Origin: Rhizorhabdus wittichii RW1 | GTDB taxonomy: Bacteria; Pseudomonadota; Alphaproteobacteria; Sphingomonadales; Sphingomonadaceae | NCBI GenBank assembly: GCA_000016765.1 | Contig: CP000699.1 | Coordinates: 1,116,001 to 1,180,000, forward strand | DNA: 64,000 bases | Direction: 5' to 3' | Shown: one piece after another, positions 18,627 to 27,709 of the stretch | Numbering within the stretch: the first letter of the stretch is position 1 | Layout of the letters: each line of letters opens with the position of its first letter | Made by a program: the position numbers and the translations under genes | The notes under the pieces: model-generated | What the model saw: the letters and a program-made list of their open reading frames with translations, nothing else | What the model was told of the DNA's origin: nothing | The model's database searches: none

Positions 18627-20630
18627 TCAGGCGATCGCGCGGATCGGCCGCGCCGCGACCGCGCCGCTCGGCAACGACCGCGCGGCAAGATGCCCCTCGC
18701 GGATCGCGCATTGCAAATTCCGCGCGGCGAGCATGTCGCCGACGCAGACCGGCTCGATGCCCCGCGCCTCCAGTTCCGCGGCCAGTTTGGTCTGGCCGGG
18801 GCGGATGCCGACCCAGACGATGCTGTCGGCGGCGAACGTCTCGACCTTCGTCCCGAAATTGGGGGCGATGTCGGCCTCGCCCGGCCGCGCGGCGACCAGC
18901 CGGCTGCCGACGCGCAGGGTGAAGTCGCCCTTGGCGTGGAGCCGTTCGAGCGCCGATTGGGTGCGCAAGGTGATGTCGATCTGCGGCGCGAACATCTTGT
19001 GCCGGGTGACGAAGGTGACGGTGAGGCCGCGCTCCAGCAGTTCCTCGGCGCAGGCGATCGCCTCATAATGACCGACATCGTCGAGGATCAGCGCGCTCTG
19101 CCCGCGATCGGCGCGGCGGTCCTCGAACAGCTCGACCGATCCGATCACCCGGGCGCCGGGCGCGACCGCGATCTTCTCGGCCGGGAACTGGATCTGGCGG
19201 AACGGCGCCTCGAACGCCGCGCCGACCGCGAGGATGACGCTGTCGGCGCCTTCCGCCGCGATGTCGTCGGCGCTCATATAGGTCGACAGCCGCACGTCGA
19301 CGCCGAGGCGATAGACCTCCTCCTCCAGCCAGCCGGCGATATCGGCGATCGTGCCCATGCGCGGCGCGGTGCGGTAGAGGTTGGTCAACCCGCCGAGCGA
19401 CGGCATCGCCTCGGCCAGCGTCACCCGGTGTCCGGCGAGCGCGGCGATGCGCGCCGCCTCCATGCCCCCCGGTCCGCCGCCGACGATCAGCACGCGCAGC
19501 GGGCTCGCCGCCGGGCGGATCAGCCGTTCGGCCAGGGTCGTCTCGTCGCCCGCCGCTATGTTCACCACGCAGCCGAGCCGGCCGAAGGTCGCGACCCGGC
19601 CGATGCAGCCCTGGTTGCAGGCGATGCACGGCCGCACCCGATCGGGATGGCCGGCGGCCGACTTGGCGACGATGTCGGGATCGGCGATGTGCGCGCGCAC
19701 CATCGATATCAGGTCCGCCTCGCCCGCGCGCAGCACCTGCTCGACCTCCTCCAGCGTGCGGAAGCGGCCGTTGAGCAGGCGCGGCAGGCCGAAATCGGCG
19801 ACCGGCGGCGCGGTGTGGGGGATCTGGAATCCGGTCGGCGCATCCATGCCGCCGACCTGGCGATGGAGCGCATAATAGTCGCCATAGGACATGTTCACAT
19901 AGTCGATCAGCCCCTCGTCGCGCAGCCGGCGGGCGACTTCGCCGACGTCGTCCATGGCCAGGATGCGCGGATCGGCGCTGTCGCTGAGCCGCACGCCGAC
20001 GGCGAAGCCCGGCGACACCGCGTCGCGCACCGCCGCCAGCACCCGGCGCAGCAGCCGCATCCGGTTGTCGAAGCTGCCGCCATAATCGTCCTCGCGCCGG
20101 TTGAGCACGGGCGAGAGGAACTGGGCGAGCAGATAGCCATGGCCGGCATGGATCTCGACACCGTCGAGCCCGCCCTTCTCCACCCGCCGGGCCGCCGCGC
20201 CATAGGCCGCGACCAGTTCGTCGATCTGCCACCGGGTGAAGGGGCGCGGCGCGACGCCGGCGATCGGGCTCGGGACGGTCGAGGGCGCGAGCGGCGGCGA
20301 GCCGTCGGGCTGCATGTAGATATGGCCGCCATGCCAGAGCTGCTGGAACAGCCGCATGCCGGTGGGCGCGATCGCGGTCGCCAGGCGGCGATAGCCGTCG
20401 ATGATCGTGTCATCCAGGTTGGCGAGCGACAGCACCGCCGACGGGTGGACGCCCGCCGCTTCGAGGATCGTCAGCCCCACCCCGCCCTGCGCGCGCGCCA
20501 GATGATAGGCGATCAGCTCGTCGGTGATCTTGCCGTCGCGCGCCATCATCGTCGCATGGGCGGTGCGGGCGATCCGGTTCCTGATCTCGAGCCCGCCGAT
20601 GCGGATCGGACTCAAAGCGCGCTCGTACAT
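18627..20630 (-). CDS. Fe-S flavoprotein ene-reductase (OYE domain fused to FAD/NAD domain; 2,4-dienoyl-CoA reductase / BaiCD-like)
   Basis: A 667-residue three-part enzyme. The N-terminal OYE barrel (1-330) has HAGHGYL at 161-167 and DDYGGSFDNR. A cysteine cluster Cys335, Cys338, Cys342, Cys354 matches the 4Fe-4S site of the trimethylamine dehydrogenase/FadH/BaiCD group, and a GGGPGGMEA dinucleotide fold starts at about 384. Family members pass NAD(P)H electrons via FAD and Fe-S to FMN to reduce conjugated C=C bonds of dienoyl-CoA or steroid enones. A close paralogue lies at 45847. It is divergent from the EthD-like gene, with a dyad between them. Confidence 0.9.
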   Translation of the reverse strand: MYERALSPIRIGGLEIRNRIARTAHATMMARDGKITDELIAYHLARAQGGVGLTILEAAGVHPSAVLSLANLDDTIIDGYRRLATAIAPTGMRLFQQLWHGGHIYMQPDGSPPLAPSTVPSPIAGVAPRPFTRWQIDELVAAYGAAARRVEKGGLDGVEIHAGHGYLLAQFLSPVLNRREDDYGGSFDNRMRLLRRVLAAVRDAVSPGFAVGVRLSDSADPRILAMDDVGEVARRLRDEGLIDYVNMSYGDYYALHRQVGGMDAPTGFQIPHTAPPVADFGLPRLLNGRFRTLEEVEQVLRAGEADLISMVRAHIADPDIVAKSAAGHPDRVRPCIACNQGCIGRVATFGRLGCVVNIAAGDETTLAERLIRPAASPLRVLIVGGGPGGMEAARIAALAGHRVTLAEAMPSLGGLTNLYRTAPRMGTIADIAGWLEEEVYRLGVDVRLSTYMSADDIAAEGADSVILAVGAAFEAPFRQIQFPAEKIAVAPGARVIGSVELFEDRRADRGQSALILDDVGHYEAIACAEELLERGLTVTFVTRHKMFAPQIDITLRTQSALERLHAKGDFTLRVGSRLVAARPGEADIAPNFGTKVETFAADSIVWVGIRPGQTKLAAELEARGIEPVCVGDMLAARNLQCAIREGHLAARSLPSGAVAARPIRAIA

Positions 20631-20661
20631 GACGGCCTCTCCTGTTGCCGCTTGAATAAAC

Positions 20662-20674
20662 CAAACATTGTTTG
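20662..20674. promoter_or_regulatory. Perfect-arm dyad copy between OYE and EthD-like genes (CAAACATTGTTTG)
   Basis: CAAACA and TGTTTG are exact inverse half-sites around one base. It lies in the 83-base divergent gap between starts 20630 and 20714. Confidence 0.6.
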
Positions 20675-20713
20675 CTATTCAAGTCCCATCAGGGACGATG
20701 AAGGAAAATGGCC

Positions 20714-21271
20714 ATGGCCGCCTGGCCCACCCGGCCCGCCGTCGCGATCTTCACGAAGCATCCGACCGACGCGTCGCCGGGGCTGCGACCGGGCCGGCGG
20801 GTCGACGCCGCGCTGGCCAAGACCGATCCGGCGACGGGCAAAGCACGGCCGCTGCTCGCCTGCCCCTTCACCACCCTGCTGTTCGGCGAGACGAGCGATG
20901 CCCCGCCCCCGGCCGATGGCCTCGTCCTCGCCGGGGAGCAGCATGTCGTGAAGCCGGGCGAGGGCGACCTGCTCGTGCTGATGCTGGTCCGCCGCCGCGC
21001 GGAGCTGACCCACGACGCCTTCCGCGACCGCTGGCTGCACGGCCATGCGCCGTTCGGGCTCAGGACCTCGGCGAGCGGCTATCGCCAGCTCCATCCCGCA
21101 CGGCCGCCGGGGCCGGACGGCTTCGACGGCGCCGGCCTCGTCTTCTTCCGCGACCTCGCCCATATGACGAGCGCCCGCGCCGCCCCCGCAATCACCCGCG
21201 ACGCGACCCGCGACGAGATGGCGTTCATCGACCACAGCCGGTCGATGCTGGCGATGTTCCGGTTCGATTGA
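20714..21271 (+). CDS. EthD-domain protein
   Basis: The protein has 185 residues. The central RRRAELTHDAFRDRWLHGHAP segment follows the EthD pattern of a Trp and His-rich helix (FxxxWxxxHAP), the family of ferredoxin-like-fold proteins found beside P450 and ring-degradation systems. The reaction of most members is unknown. The second ATG (20714) is preferred over 20708, since AAGGAAA lies about 7 bases before it. It is a single gene under the divergent dyad promoter, with a composite repeat after its stop. Confidence 0.75.
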   Translation: MAAWPTRPAVAIFTKHPTDASPGLRPGRRVDAALAKTDPATGKARPLLACPFTTLLFGETSDAPPPADGLVLAGEQHVVKPGEGDLLVLMLVRRRAELTHDAFRDRWLHGHAPFGLRTSASGYRQLHPARPPGPDGFDGAGLVFFRDLAHMTSARAAPAITRDATRDEMAFIDHSRSMLAMFRFD

Positions 21272-21283
21272 AGCGGGCCCCAT

Positions 21284-21417
21284 CGTCATGCTGAACTCGT
21301 TTCAGCATCCACTGGGCCGCTCAGGCTGACCAGGAGATGATGCGAAAACGTCGTTGCAGGAACCACCGAGACAAGGCCCAGCCTCCCTGTGGATGCTGAA
21401 ACAAGTTCAGCATGACG
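21284..21417. repeat. Composite palindromic repeat, family B
   Basis: A 29-base arm at 21284-21312 (CGTCATGCTGAACTCGTTTC...) and a near-perfect inverse at 21389-21417, with core CTGAA...TTCAG. It lies between convergent genes, 12 bases after the EthD-like stop and 6 bases before the P450 stop. Confidence 0.9.
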
Positions 21418-21422
21418 GATGG

Positions 21423-22670
21423 TCAGGGTAGCGGTCGCAGCCTCGGCGCCGTCAGGATCGGCAGTTCGCCGCCTCCCGTCCCCGCCGGCGTCCCCGGCGT
21501 GAAGCGCATCGGCATCCGGGCATGGCCGTTGACCAGCGGGATGCTGGCGTAGCGCTCGCTCGCCGCGACGTCGACGGCGAAGTCGGGCATCCGCGCGAGC
21601 AGTTCGCCGAGCAGGATGCGCAGGTCGGCGCGCGCGAGGTTCTGGCCGAGGCAGGCATGGACGCCCCAGCCGAAGGCGAGGTGCGGCCGCTTCGGACGAT
21701 CGAGGTCGAACCTCTCGGCGTCGGCGAACATCTCCTCGTCGCGGTTGGCCGAGTTGATCGCGCAGAGCACGCGCTGTCCGGGTTCGAAGCGCTCGCCGCC
21801 GATCTCGACCGGCGCGGTGACGGTGCGGGCGACGCCGGTGCTCGGCGAATAGAGGCGCAATATCTCCTCGACCGCCGCCGGGATCAGCGCGGGCCGCGCG
21901 ACCAGCGCCGCCCGGTCCGCCGGATGCTCGGTCAGGTGGCGCAGCGCATGGCCGATCGCGGCGATCGTCGTGTCGGTGCCGCCGAACAGCAGCATCATCG
22001 CGAGCTCGCAGACCAGCGCGTCGCCGAGCGGCCGGCCATCGACCTCGGCCGCGATCATGGCGGCGATCAGCCCCTCGGGGTGGACCTCGCGCCGTTCGAC
22101 GCTGGCGCGCAAGTCGCTCGCCAGCCAGCGCAGCCCGTCGATCGACCCGCTGCTCTTGGCGACCGCCTCGTGCAGCACCCGGCCATAATCGCGCCAGCGG
22201 TCGAGCGGCAGGCCGAGGATGTCGAGGATCAGCAGCGACGGCATCGGCTTGGCGAGGTCCTCGACCACGTCGCACGCGCCGCGCGCGATGATCCGGTCGA
22301 CCAGCCAGGCGGAGAGCTGCGCCATGCGCGGGGCCGCCGCCTCGACCGCCGCGATGGTGAACCAGGGCTGGAGCAGCGCGCGGAGCGCCCGCGCCTCGGC
22401 CCCGTCCATCTCGATCATGCCGATACGCAGGCCGTTGGGCGGGATGGCGACGCCGCCGCCGAGCCGGTCGCCCGCGCGGATGCGGCCCGAGGCGAAGGTG
22501 TCATGATTGCGCAGCGCGGCGCGGTTGTCGGCATAGCGGGTCAGGATCGCGAAGCCGCCATGCGCGTCCGAACGGAGCACCGGGCAATGCGCCCGCGCGT
22601 CGCGATAGATGGCGAGATGGTCGCGCGCGAAGGCGACGGCATGGTGATCGATATCCCTGGAACCGCTCAC
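21423..22670 (-). CDS. Cytochrome P450
   Basis: A 415-residue soluble bacterial P450. The heme-binding loop is FGWGVHACLG with Cys340 as the proximal ligand, the I-helix oxygen-activating motif is GGTDTT (230-235), and the K-helix ExxR is E269-R272. It would hydroxylate or epoxidise the substrate using ferredoxin-delivered electrons; no ferredoxin or reductase gene is visible in the window. It lies 57 bases downstream of the TonB receptor on the same strand, which suggests uptake and first oxidation are co-expressed. Confidence 0.93.
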   Translation of the reverse strand: MSGSRDIDHHAVAFARDHLAIYRDARAHCPVLRSDAHGGFAILTRYADNRAALRNHDTFASGRIRAGDRLGGGVAIPPNGLRIGMIEMDGAEARALRALLQPWFTIAAVEAAAPRMAQLSAWLVDRIIARGACDVVEDLAKPMPSLLILDILGLPLDRWRDYGRVLHEAVAKSSGSIDGLRWLASDLRASVERREVHPEGLIAAMIAAEVDGRPLGDALVCELAMMLLFGGTDTTIAAIGHALRHLTEHPADRAALVARPALIPAAVEEILRLYSPSTGVARTVTAPVEIGGERFEPGQRVLCAINSANRDEEMFADAERFDLDRPKRPHLAFGWGVHACLGQNLARADLRILLGELLARMPDFAVDVAASERYASIPLVNGHARMPMRFTPGTPAGTGGGELPILTAPRLRPLP

Positions 22671-22727
22671 CGCGCCGACACCCTCGAAGACATGGGCGGG
22701 GGCCTTGCGATCCCCGCCCGGTGACGA

Positions 22728-24881
22728 TCAGAACTTGTACGAGGCGCGGACGCCGTAGAGCGCCGGCTCGTCCGCCGCGCGCCGGTCGGCCTGGGCCGAG
22801 GCGGAGACGTTGCGGAAGCGCAGCTCGTCGGTGATGTTCCGGCCGAACGCCGTGACCGAGAAGCGGTCGCCCGGCAGGTTCCAGGTCAGGCTGGCGTTGA
22901 TCACGACATGCTGCGGCTCGGAGATGCGGTTGTCGACCGTCCAGTAGAATTTGGACGAATAATAGACGTTGCCCGAGGGGACGAGCGTCCCGCCGCCCGG
23001 CAGGTCGATCGTATAGTCGACCGCCCAGTTGAGCGTCCAGTCGGGCGACCGCACGTTGCGCTTGCCCGTCACGTCGACGATCGCCGACGCGTTGCGTCCA
23101 TCGCCGCCCGGCACCGGCAGGAACACCTGCGCATTGGTGAACTTCGAGAATTTCGCCTTCAGATAGGAGGCGCCGAACTTGATCGACCATTTGCGGGTCG
23201 GCGCGAACACGACGTCGAGGTCGACGCCGTCCGACTTGACCGACGCGGCGTTGCGCAGCTCGATCAGGTTGGTGATCGGGTTGAGCGCCTGCACCTGCAG
23301 GTCCTTGGTCTTGTAGTGGAAGCCCGCGACGTTGACGGTGAAGCCGCGGCCCAGGGTCAGCTTGCCGCCGATCTCATAGGCGTCGACCTTCTCGGGATCG
23401 ATCGGCACCGGCGACAGCGCGTTGGCGTTGAACGCGCCGCTCTTGAAGCCCTTGGAGAAGCTTCCGTAGAACATCATGTCGTCGGTCGGATGATAGGCCA
23501 GCACCGCGCGCGGCGTGAACGAATCCCAGCTCGCCTTGACATGGTCGAGCCGCTGGATGCCGTTGAGCGATCCGGTGATCACCTTCTTCTCATAGCTGTA
23601 GCGGATGCCGCCGGTCAGGTCGAACCGGCCGAGCGTCAGCGTCCCGTCGGCGAAGACCGCATAGGCGTCGGTGATCTGCTTGACCGCGATCGTCGTCAGC
23701 GTCGTCCCCGACAGCACGTAGAGCGGGTCGAGCTTGCCGTTCTGGCGCAGGTAGAAGCCGCCGAGCACCCAGGAGAAATTGCTCTTGTTGTCCGAGTTGA
23801 GCAGGATTTCCTGGGTGAAGTTGTTGCCGACGTCGTTGTTGTTGATCTGCGAGTAGCGGAACGGCGTGGTGTCCGAGTCATAGTCGATCGAATGGTTCTC
23901 ATAATGGCGCCACGCGGTCGTCGAGACCAGCTTCACGCCGCCGAGATCCCAGTCGAGCTTGCCCGACGCGCCCTGCTGCTCGACCTTGTAGCCGACCTTC
24001 TCGTTGCCGATATAGTCATAGGGCCCGGTCGGCAGCAGCGCGCCGGGGACATAGCCCTGATAGCGGTCGATCGGCTGGATGATGATCGGGCTGGCGTCGT
24101 TGATGTCCATCGCGTCGCCCGACAGGGTGATGTCGAGATTGTCGCTCGCCTTGATCAGGACATTGCCGCGAATCGTCCAGCGTTTGGAATCGCCGACGCG
24201 CTTGCCCAGGCCGTTGGCCGGGTTCCTGTTCTTGAACCAGCCGTCGTGGCGGTCGTAATTGCCGGCCAGCGACACCGCGATCGTGTCGGAGACCGGGCCG
24301 GTGACGAAGCCGCTGCCGACGAACGAGTTGTAATTGCCGTAGCTGGCGCTGAACGAGCCCGCGGGCGTGAACTGCGGCTGCTTGGTGGTGATGATGATCG
24401 CGCCGGTGTTGGCGTTGCGGCCGAACAGCGTGCCCTGCGGCCCCTTCAGCACCTGGATCGATTCGACGTTGGCGAGCTGGTAGAGCTGGCCGTTGACGGT
24501 CGGCATGTAGACGCCGTCGATGTAGAAGGCCGCCGATCCCGGCTCGCCGAGGTTGGTGACGGTCGATCCGACGCCACGGATGAAGGGCTGCACATAGCCG
24601 CCGCTCTCGGTGATCGTCATGCCGGTGATCGACTGGGCGATGTCGTGGGTCGAGGTGACGCCCTGCCCGGTGAGCTGCTCGCCGGTCAGCGCGGTGACCG
24701 AGACGGGCACGTCCTGCAGCCGCTGCTCGCGGCGCTGCGCGGTGACGATGATGTCGCCGAAGCCACCCTGGTCGGCGGTCTCGGCGGCGGCTTGCGGCGC
24801 ATCGGCCTGGGCGAAGGCCGGCGCGGCGGCGAACAGCGCGCCCGCGGCGACCGACAGCGAAAGCATGGTTTTGGTGATCAT
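22728..24881 (-). CDS. TonB-dependent outer-membrane receptor
   Basis: A 717-residue receptor. The signal peptide ends at about AFAQ-ADA (residue 25). A TonB box-like DIIVTAQRR occurs at 43-51, then a plug domain (DVPVSVTALTG, GSAAFYIDGVY, KGPQGTLFGRNANTGAI) and a beta barrel ending in aromatic YKF. Sphingomonads use such receptors for hydrophobic or aromatic substrates; placement in front of the P450 suggests uptake of the pathway substrate (inference). The start at 24881 has GGGAGA upstream. Two dyad copies lie 93-127 bases upstream. Confidence 0.93.
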   Translation of the reverse strand: MITKTMLSLSVAAGALFAAAPAFAQADAPQAAAETADQGGFGDIIVTAQRREQRLQDVPVSVTALTGEQLTGQGVTSTHDIAQSITGMTITESGGYVQPFIRGVGSTVTNLGEPGSAAFYIDGVYMPTVNGQLYQLANVESIQVLKGPQGTLFGRNANTGAIIITTKQPQFTPAGSFSASYGNYNSFVGSGFVTGPVSDTIAVSLAGNYDRHDGWFKNRNPANGLGKRVGDSKRWTIRGNVLIKASDNLDITLSGDAMDINDASPIIIQPIDRYQGYVPGALLPTGPYDYIGNEKVGYKVEQQGASGKLDWDLGGVKLVSTTAWRHYENHSIDYDSDTTPFRYSQINNNDVGNNFTQEILLNSDNKSNFSWVLGGFYLRQNGKLDPLYVLSGTTLTTIAVKQITDAYAVFADGTLTLGRFDLTGGIRYSYEKKVITGSLNGIQRLDHVKASWDSFTPRAVLAYHPTDDMMFYGSFSKGFKSGAFNANALSPVPIDPEKVDAYEIGGKLTLGRGFTVNVAGFHYKTKDLQVQALNPITNLIELRNAASVKSDGVDLDVVFAPTRKWSIKFGASYLKAKFSKFTNAQVFLPVPGGDGRNASAIVDVTGKRNVRSPDWTLNWAVDYTIDLPGGGTLVPSGNVYYSSKFYWTVDNRISEPQHVVINASLTWNLPGDRFSVTAFGRNITDELRFRNVSASAQADRRAADEPALYGVRASYKF

Positions 24882-24973
24882 CGTCAGGTCTCCCCTACCC
24901 TCGAAAGCGGCGGCCGGGCTCCCGCAGGGGCCGCCTTCTCCCGGCGCCTCAGTTGAGCGCCTTGGGAAATAAC

Positions 24974-25008
24974 CTATCGATGATTTATTATAAGTCAATC
25001 AGCATTAG
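24974..25008. promoter_or_regulatory. Two adjacent dyad copies upstream of the TonB receptor
   Basis: 24974-24986 (CTATCGATGATTT) and 24996-25008 (minus strand CTAATGCTGATTG), in an AT-rich stretch of an otherwise GC-rich region. They are the only candidate operators for the leftward receptor-P450 operon. Confidence 0.5.
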
Positions 25009-25021
25009 GTAAATTTGCGGA

Positions 25022-25059
25022 AACTGCCCAGAACATGGGAAATATCACTGTCTGGCAGT
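25022..25059 (-). terminator. Terminator-like hairpin after the MFS gene
   Basis: On the minus strand, directly after the MFS stop, ACTGCCAGA pairs with TCTGGGCAGT (one bulge) around an 18-base loop. TTTCCGCAAATTT follows. A weak factor-independent terminator is possible. Confidence 0.4.
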
Positions 25060-26406
25060 TCAGCCGGCGGCGACCGCGAGCGAGCGGGCGTGATAGGCGC
25101 GGCGCGCCAGCAGGGCGGTGGGGACGATGACCAGCGCCATCGCCGCCTCGACGATCACCACCGCATGGGCGAGCCCGGCCTCGCCGCCCAGCGCGTCGCT
25201 GATCGCGCCGACCGCGGTCGGCCCCAAACCGAGGCCGGCGAGGGTGTAGATCATCATGTTGAACGACGCCGCGATGCCGCGATAGCGATCGGGGGTCAGC
25301 AACTGCATCCCGACATAGAGCGCCGGCAGGGTGAAGGTCGATCCGAACATGAAGACGCAGAAGAACAGGGTCGCCAGCGGCAGGCTCGCGGCATGGCCGA
25401 CCGCCGCCGAGGTGACGAGCGCGATCAGGCAGCCGCCGCCCATGATCAGCATCGGCGCGCCGACGACGCCGCGCGTCCGCAGCCGATCGAGCAGCCAGCC
25501 GCCGACGATCGTGCCGAGCGGACCGGCGATCACGCCGATCAGCCCGATCAGCTTGCCCGCGTCGGCCGGCGCCATGCCGTGGATCCGCACGAACAGGCTG
25601 GAGGACCAGCTCGTCACCGCATAGCCGGTGACGGCGGTCAGCGCGCCGATCAGCAGGAAGGGCGCATAGCCGCGCAGATGGGCGAAGAGATAGCCGAGCC
25701 CCTCGCGCATCGCCGCGACGGAGGGACCGAGGCCGCGCCCCGCGACCGGCGGACGATGCGGCTCGCGCACGAAGGCGAGCATCAGCAGCACCGGCAGCGC
25801 GAGTCCCCCGGCGAGCAGGAAGATCGCCTGCCAGGGCATCAGCGTGACGCCGGGCAGCGCCAGCCCGCCCGCCGCCACCAGCGCCGCGAGCAGCGCCCCG
25901 CCGCCGAGGAAGGCGAGGCCATAGCCGAAATTGGCGCCGAGCCCGAAGATCGCCGTGCCGCGCGCCAGGTTGGACGGCGCGAAATAGGCGGTCAGCAGCG
26001 ACATGCCGGCGGGGATCAGGCACGCCTCCCCCATGCCGACGAGCACGCGGGTCGCGAACAGCGTCCCGAACGAGGTGGTGAACGCCGCCGCCATCGTCGC
26101 GAGGCTCCACAGCACCAGCCCGATCGCGATCAGGTTGCGGCGGCTGGTGGCGTCGGCCATCGCGCCCAGTGGGATCGCGAAGCCGCAATAGAGCAGCGCG
26201 AAGCCGGTGCCCTGGAGCATGCCGAGCTGGGTGTCGGTCAGCTGCATCGCCGCGCGGATCGGCTCGGTCACCAGCACCATCACGAAGCGGTCGATGATCG
26301 CGACGGTATGGGCGAGGCCCAGCACCGCCGCGACATACCATTTATAGCCGCCCTCCCCCTGCCCGATCTGGACAGCGCCCGGCGGCCGGCCGGTCGACAT
26401 GTCCAT
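25060..26406 (-). CDS. MFS transporter
   Basis: A 448-residue protein with about 12 hydrophobic segments. IIDRFVMVLV in the first segment and GAMADATSRRN between segments 2 and 3 are the major-facilitator loop motif of the spinster/aromatic-acid-type porters. It probably imports the substrate or exports an intermediate across the inner membrane. It starts one base after the epoxide-hydrolase gene stop, with GGAGG 9 bases before ATG 26406; a second ATG at 26400 is possible. The two genes form an operon under the dyad at 26813. Confidence 0.88.
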   Translation of the reverse strand: MDMSTGRPPGAVQIGQGEGGYKWYVAAVLGLAHTVAIIDRFVMVLVTEPIRAAMQLTDTQLGMLQGTGFALLYCGFAIPLGAMADATSRRNLIAIGLVLWSLATMAAAFTTSFGTLFATRVLVGMGEACLIPAGMSLLTAYFAPSNLARGTAIFGLGANFGYGLAFLGGGALLAALVAAGGLALPGVTLMPWQAIFLLAGGLALPVLLMLAFVREPHRPPVAGRGLGPSVAAMREGLGYLFAHLRGYAPFLLIGALTAVTGYAVTSWSSSLFVRIHGMAPADAGKLIGLIGVIAGPLGTIVGGWLLDRLRTRGVVGAPMLIMGGGCLIALVTSAAVGHAASLPLATLFFCVFMFGSTFTLPALYVGMQLLTPDRYRGIAASFNMMIYTLAGLGLGPTAVGAISDALGGEAGLAHAVVIVEAAMALVIVPTALLARRAYHARSLAVAAG

Positions 26407-26407
26407 C

Positions 26408-26767
26408 CTAGCGGGCCTCCGGCTTCATCGCGCCCATGTCGAAATAGTCCCGCCAATGGGTGATCCGGCCGTCGGCGACCTCGAACGTCCCCATCACCGG
26501 GATGGTGATGCGGTCCTCGCCGCGGGTGAAGCGGTCGACCCGCTCGGTCAGCACGACGTTGCCGCGGCTGGCGATGTTGAGGACGACCCATTCGCAGGTG
26601 TCGACCGGCCAGGCGGCGAAGCCCTTCCGCACCGCCGCGATCCCCGTCACCGGCTTCATCGGCATGTTGTGATAGACGATGTCCTCGGCCATCAGGCCGT
26701 AGATGCGATCCTCGTCGAGCCGGTTCCATGCCTCGATGAAGGCAAGCACCGTTTCCTCCGGGCTCAT
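26408..26767 (-). CDS. Limonene-1,2-epoxide hydrolase family enzyme
   Basis: The protein has 119 residues. The family active site is complete: Arg76 and Asp78 in ERVD, Asp107 in WRDYFD, and the water-positioning Tyr32 and Asn34 in YHN, equivalent to Arg99, Asp101, Asp132, Tyr53 and Asn55 of the Rhodococcus enzyme. VMGTFEV is also conserved. The enzyme opens an epoxide to a diol without a covalent intermediate. Together with two P450s it suggests an epoxide intermediate. Some homologues are SnoaL-like isomerases, but the full residue set favours hydrolysis. It is the first gene of the two-gene operon with the MFS transporter. Confidence 0.88.
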   Translation of the reverse strand: MSPEETVLAFIEAWNRLDEDRIYGLMAEDIVYHNMPMKPVTGIAAVRKGFAAWPVDTCEWVVLNIASRGNVVLTERVDRFTRGEDRITIPVMGTFEVADGRITHWRDYFDMGAMKPEAR

Positions 26768-26812
26768 GCTGCTCTCCCGCCTGGCCCGCGCCGCATCGGC
26801 GCGCTTGTTTTT

Positions 26813-26825
26813 CTAACAGTGATTG
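26813..26825. promoter_or_regulatory. Dyad copy between epoxide hydrolase and NTF2-like genes (CTAACAGTGATTG)
   Basis: A strong match in the 118-base divergent gap between starts 26767 (leftward) and 26886 (rightward). One site could serve both promoters. Confidence 0.62.
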
Positions 26826-26885
26826 GTACTGTCTATCCGACGAAGACCTTCGCGCGGTCAAGCGCAAAATCGAAAGGGAGAGAGT

Positions 26886-27428
26886 GTGACCGACCAGCCC
26901 GCCGCCGAAGCCCTCCAGGCGCTCCTCGACAAGCAGGCGGTGAGCGAGGTGCTGCTCGGCTATTGCCGCGCGATCGACCGCCGCGACGCGGAGCTGATGC
27001 GGCGGGTCTACTGGCCCGAGGCGATCGACGACCACGCCGTGTTCCGCGGCGACGTCGAGCAATTCATCGCCTACAGCTTCCCGTTCATGGAGGGCGTGGT
27101 CAGCCAGCACCGCATCACCAACATCTGGGTCGACCTGACCGGCCCGGCCGAGGCCTTCTCCGAATGCTATTTCTCGGGCTTCCACGATTTCCCGGCGGAG
27201 GACGGCGGACGGCTCGAGCGGATCGTCGGCGGCCGCTATCTCGACCGGCACGAGAAGCGCGGGCCGGAATGGCGGATCATCGAACGGACGCTGGTGATCG
27301 ACTGGTATCATGAACGTCCCGGCAATTCGGTGTGGGACAGCGGCCGCTACGCCAACCTCCCCAACCGCGGCGCCGCGAAGCCCGACGACCCGCTGTACCG
27401 GCTCCACCCCTGGGGGACGCGGGTGTGA
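26886..27428 (+). CDS. SnoaL/NTF2-like protein
   Basis: A 180-residue protein. The opening ALLDKQAVSEVLLGYCRAIDRRD is the typical first helix of the SnoaL_4/NTF2-like superfamily of small dehydratases, isomerases and ring-hydroxylating-dioxygenase beta-subunit-like folds. HAVFRG and WRIIERTLVIDWY follow the same fold. The start is GTG at 26886, since GAAAGGGAGAGA lies just upstream and no ATG is well placed. The reaction is unknown; a lyase or isomerase in the island is likely. Two composite repeats follow. Confidence 0.75.
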   Translation: MTDQPAAEALQALLDKQAVSEVLLGYCRAIDRRDAELMRRVYWPEAIDDHAVFRGDVEQFIAYSFPFMEGVVSQHRITNIWVDLTGPAEAFSECYFSGFHDFPAEDGGRLERIVGGRYLDRHEKRGPEWRIIERTLVIDWYHERPGNSVWDSGRYANLPNRGAAKPDDPLYRLHPWGTRV

Positions 27429-27443
27429 GGCATACGCCGCCGC

Positions 27444-27575
27444 CGTCATGCTGAACTCGTTTCAGCATCCACCGGGAGGCCGGGTCCTGCCTCCGTGGTT
27501 CCTGTAGCGGCGGCCCGCGCCACCGCCTGGCCAGCCTGAACGGCCGGTGGATGCTGAAACACGTTCAGCATGACG
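27444..27575. repeat. Composite palindromic repeat, family B
   Basis: A 29-base arm at 27444-27472 and its inverse at 27547-27575, with the same core as the copy at 21284 (CTGAACTCGTTTCAG). It starts 15 bases after the SnoaL-like stop. Confidence 0.9.
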
Positions 27576-27609
27576 GTTTTGGGGGAGGAAGCCACCGCCC
27601 CCCCCCCCA

Positions 27610-27705
27610 CGTCACCCCTGCGAAGGCAGGGGTCCATGTCTCTCCTCGGCCAGATGACCACCGAGGAGAGGACAGACATGGATGCCAGCCTCCGCTGGCA
27701 TGACG
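27610..27705. repeat. Composite palindromic repeat, family D
   Basis: The left arm at 27610-27640 has core CCCCTGCGAAGGCAGGGG and the right arm at 27675-27705 has core GCCAGCCTCCGCTGGC. An inner pair CCATGTC / GACATGG and CTCCTCGG / CCGAGGAG extends the fold. It lies directly after the family B copy and ends 4 bases before the next gene's stop. Confidence 0.85.
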
Positions 27706-27709
27706 ATCG

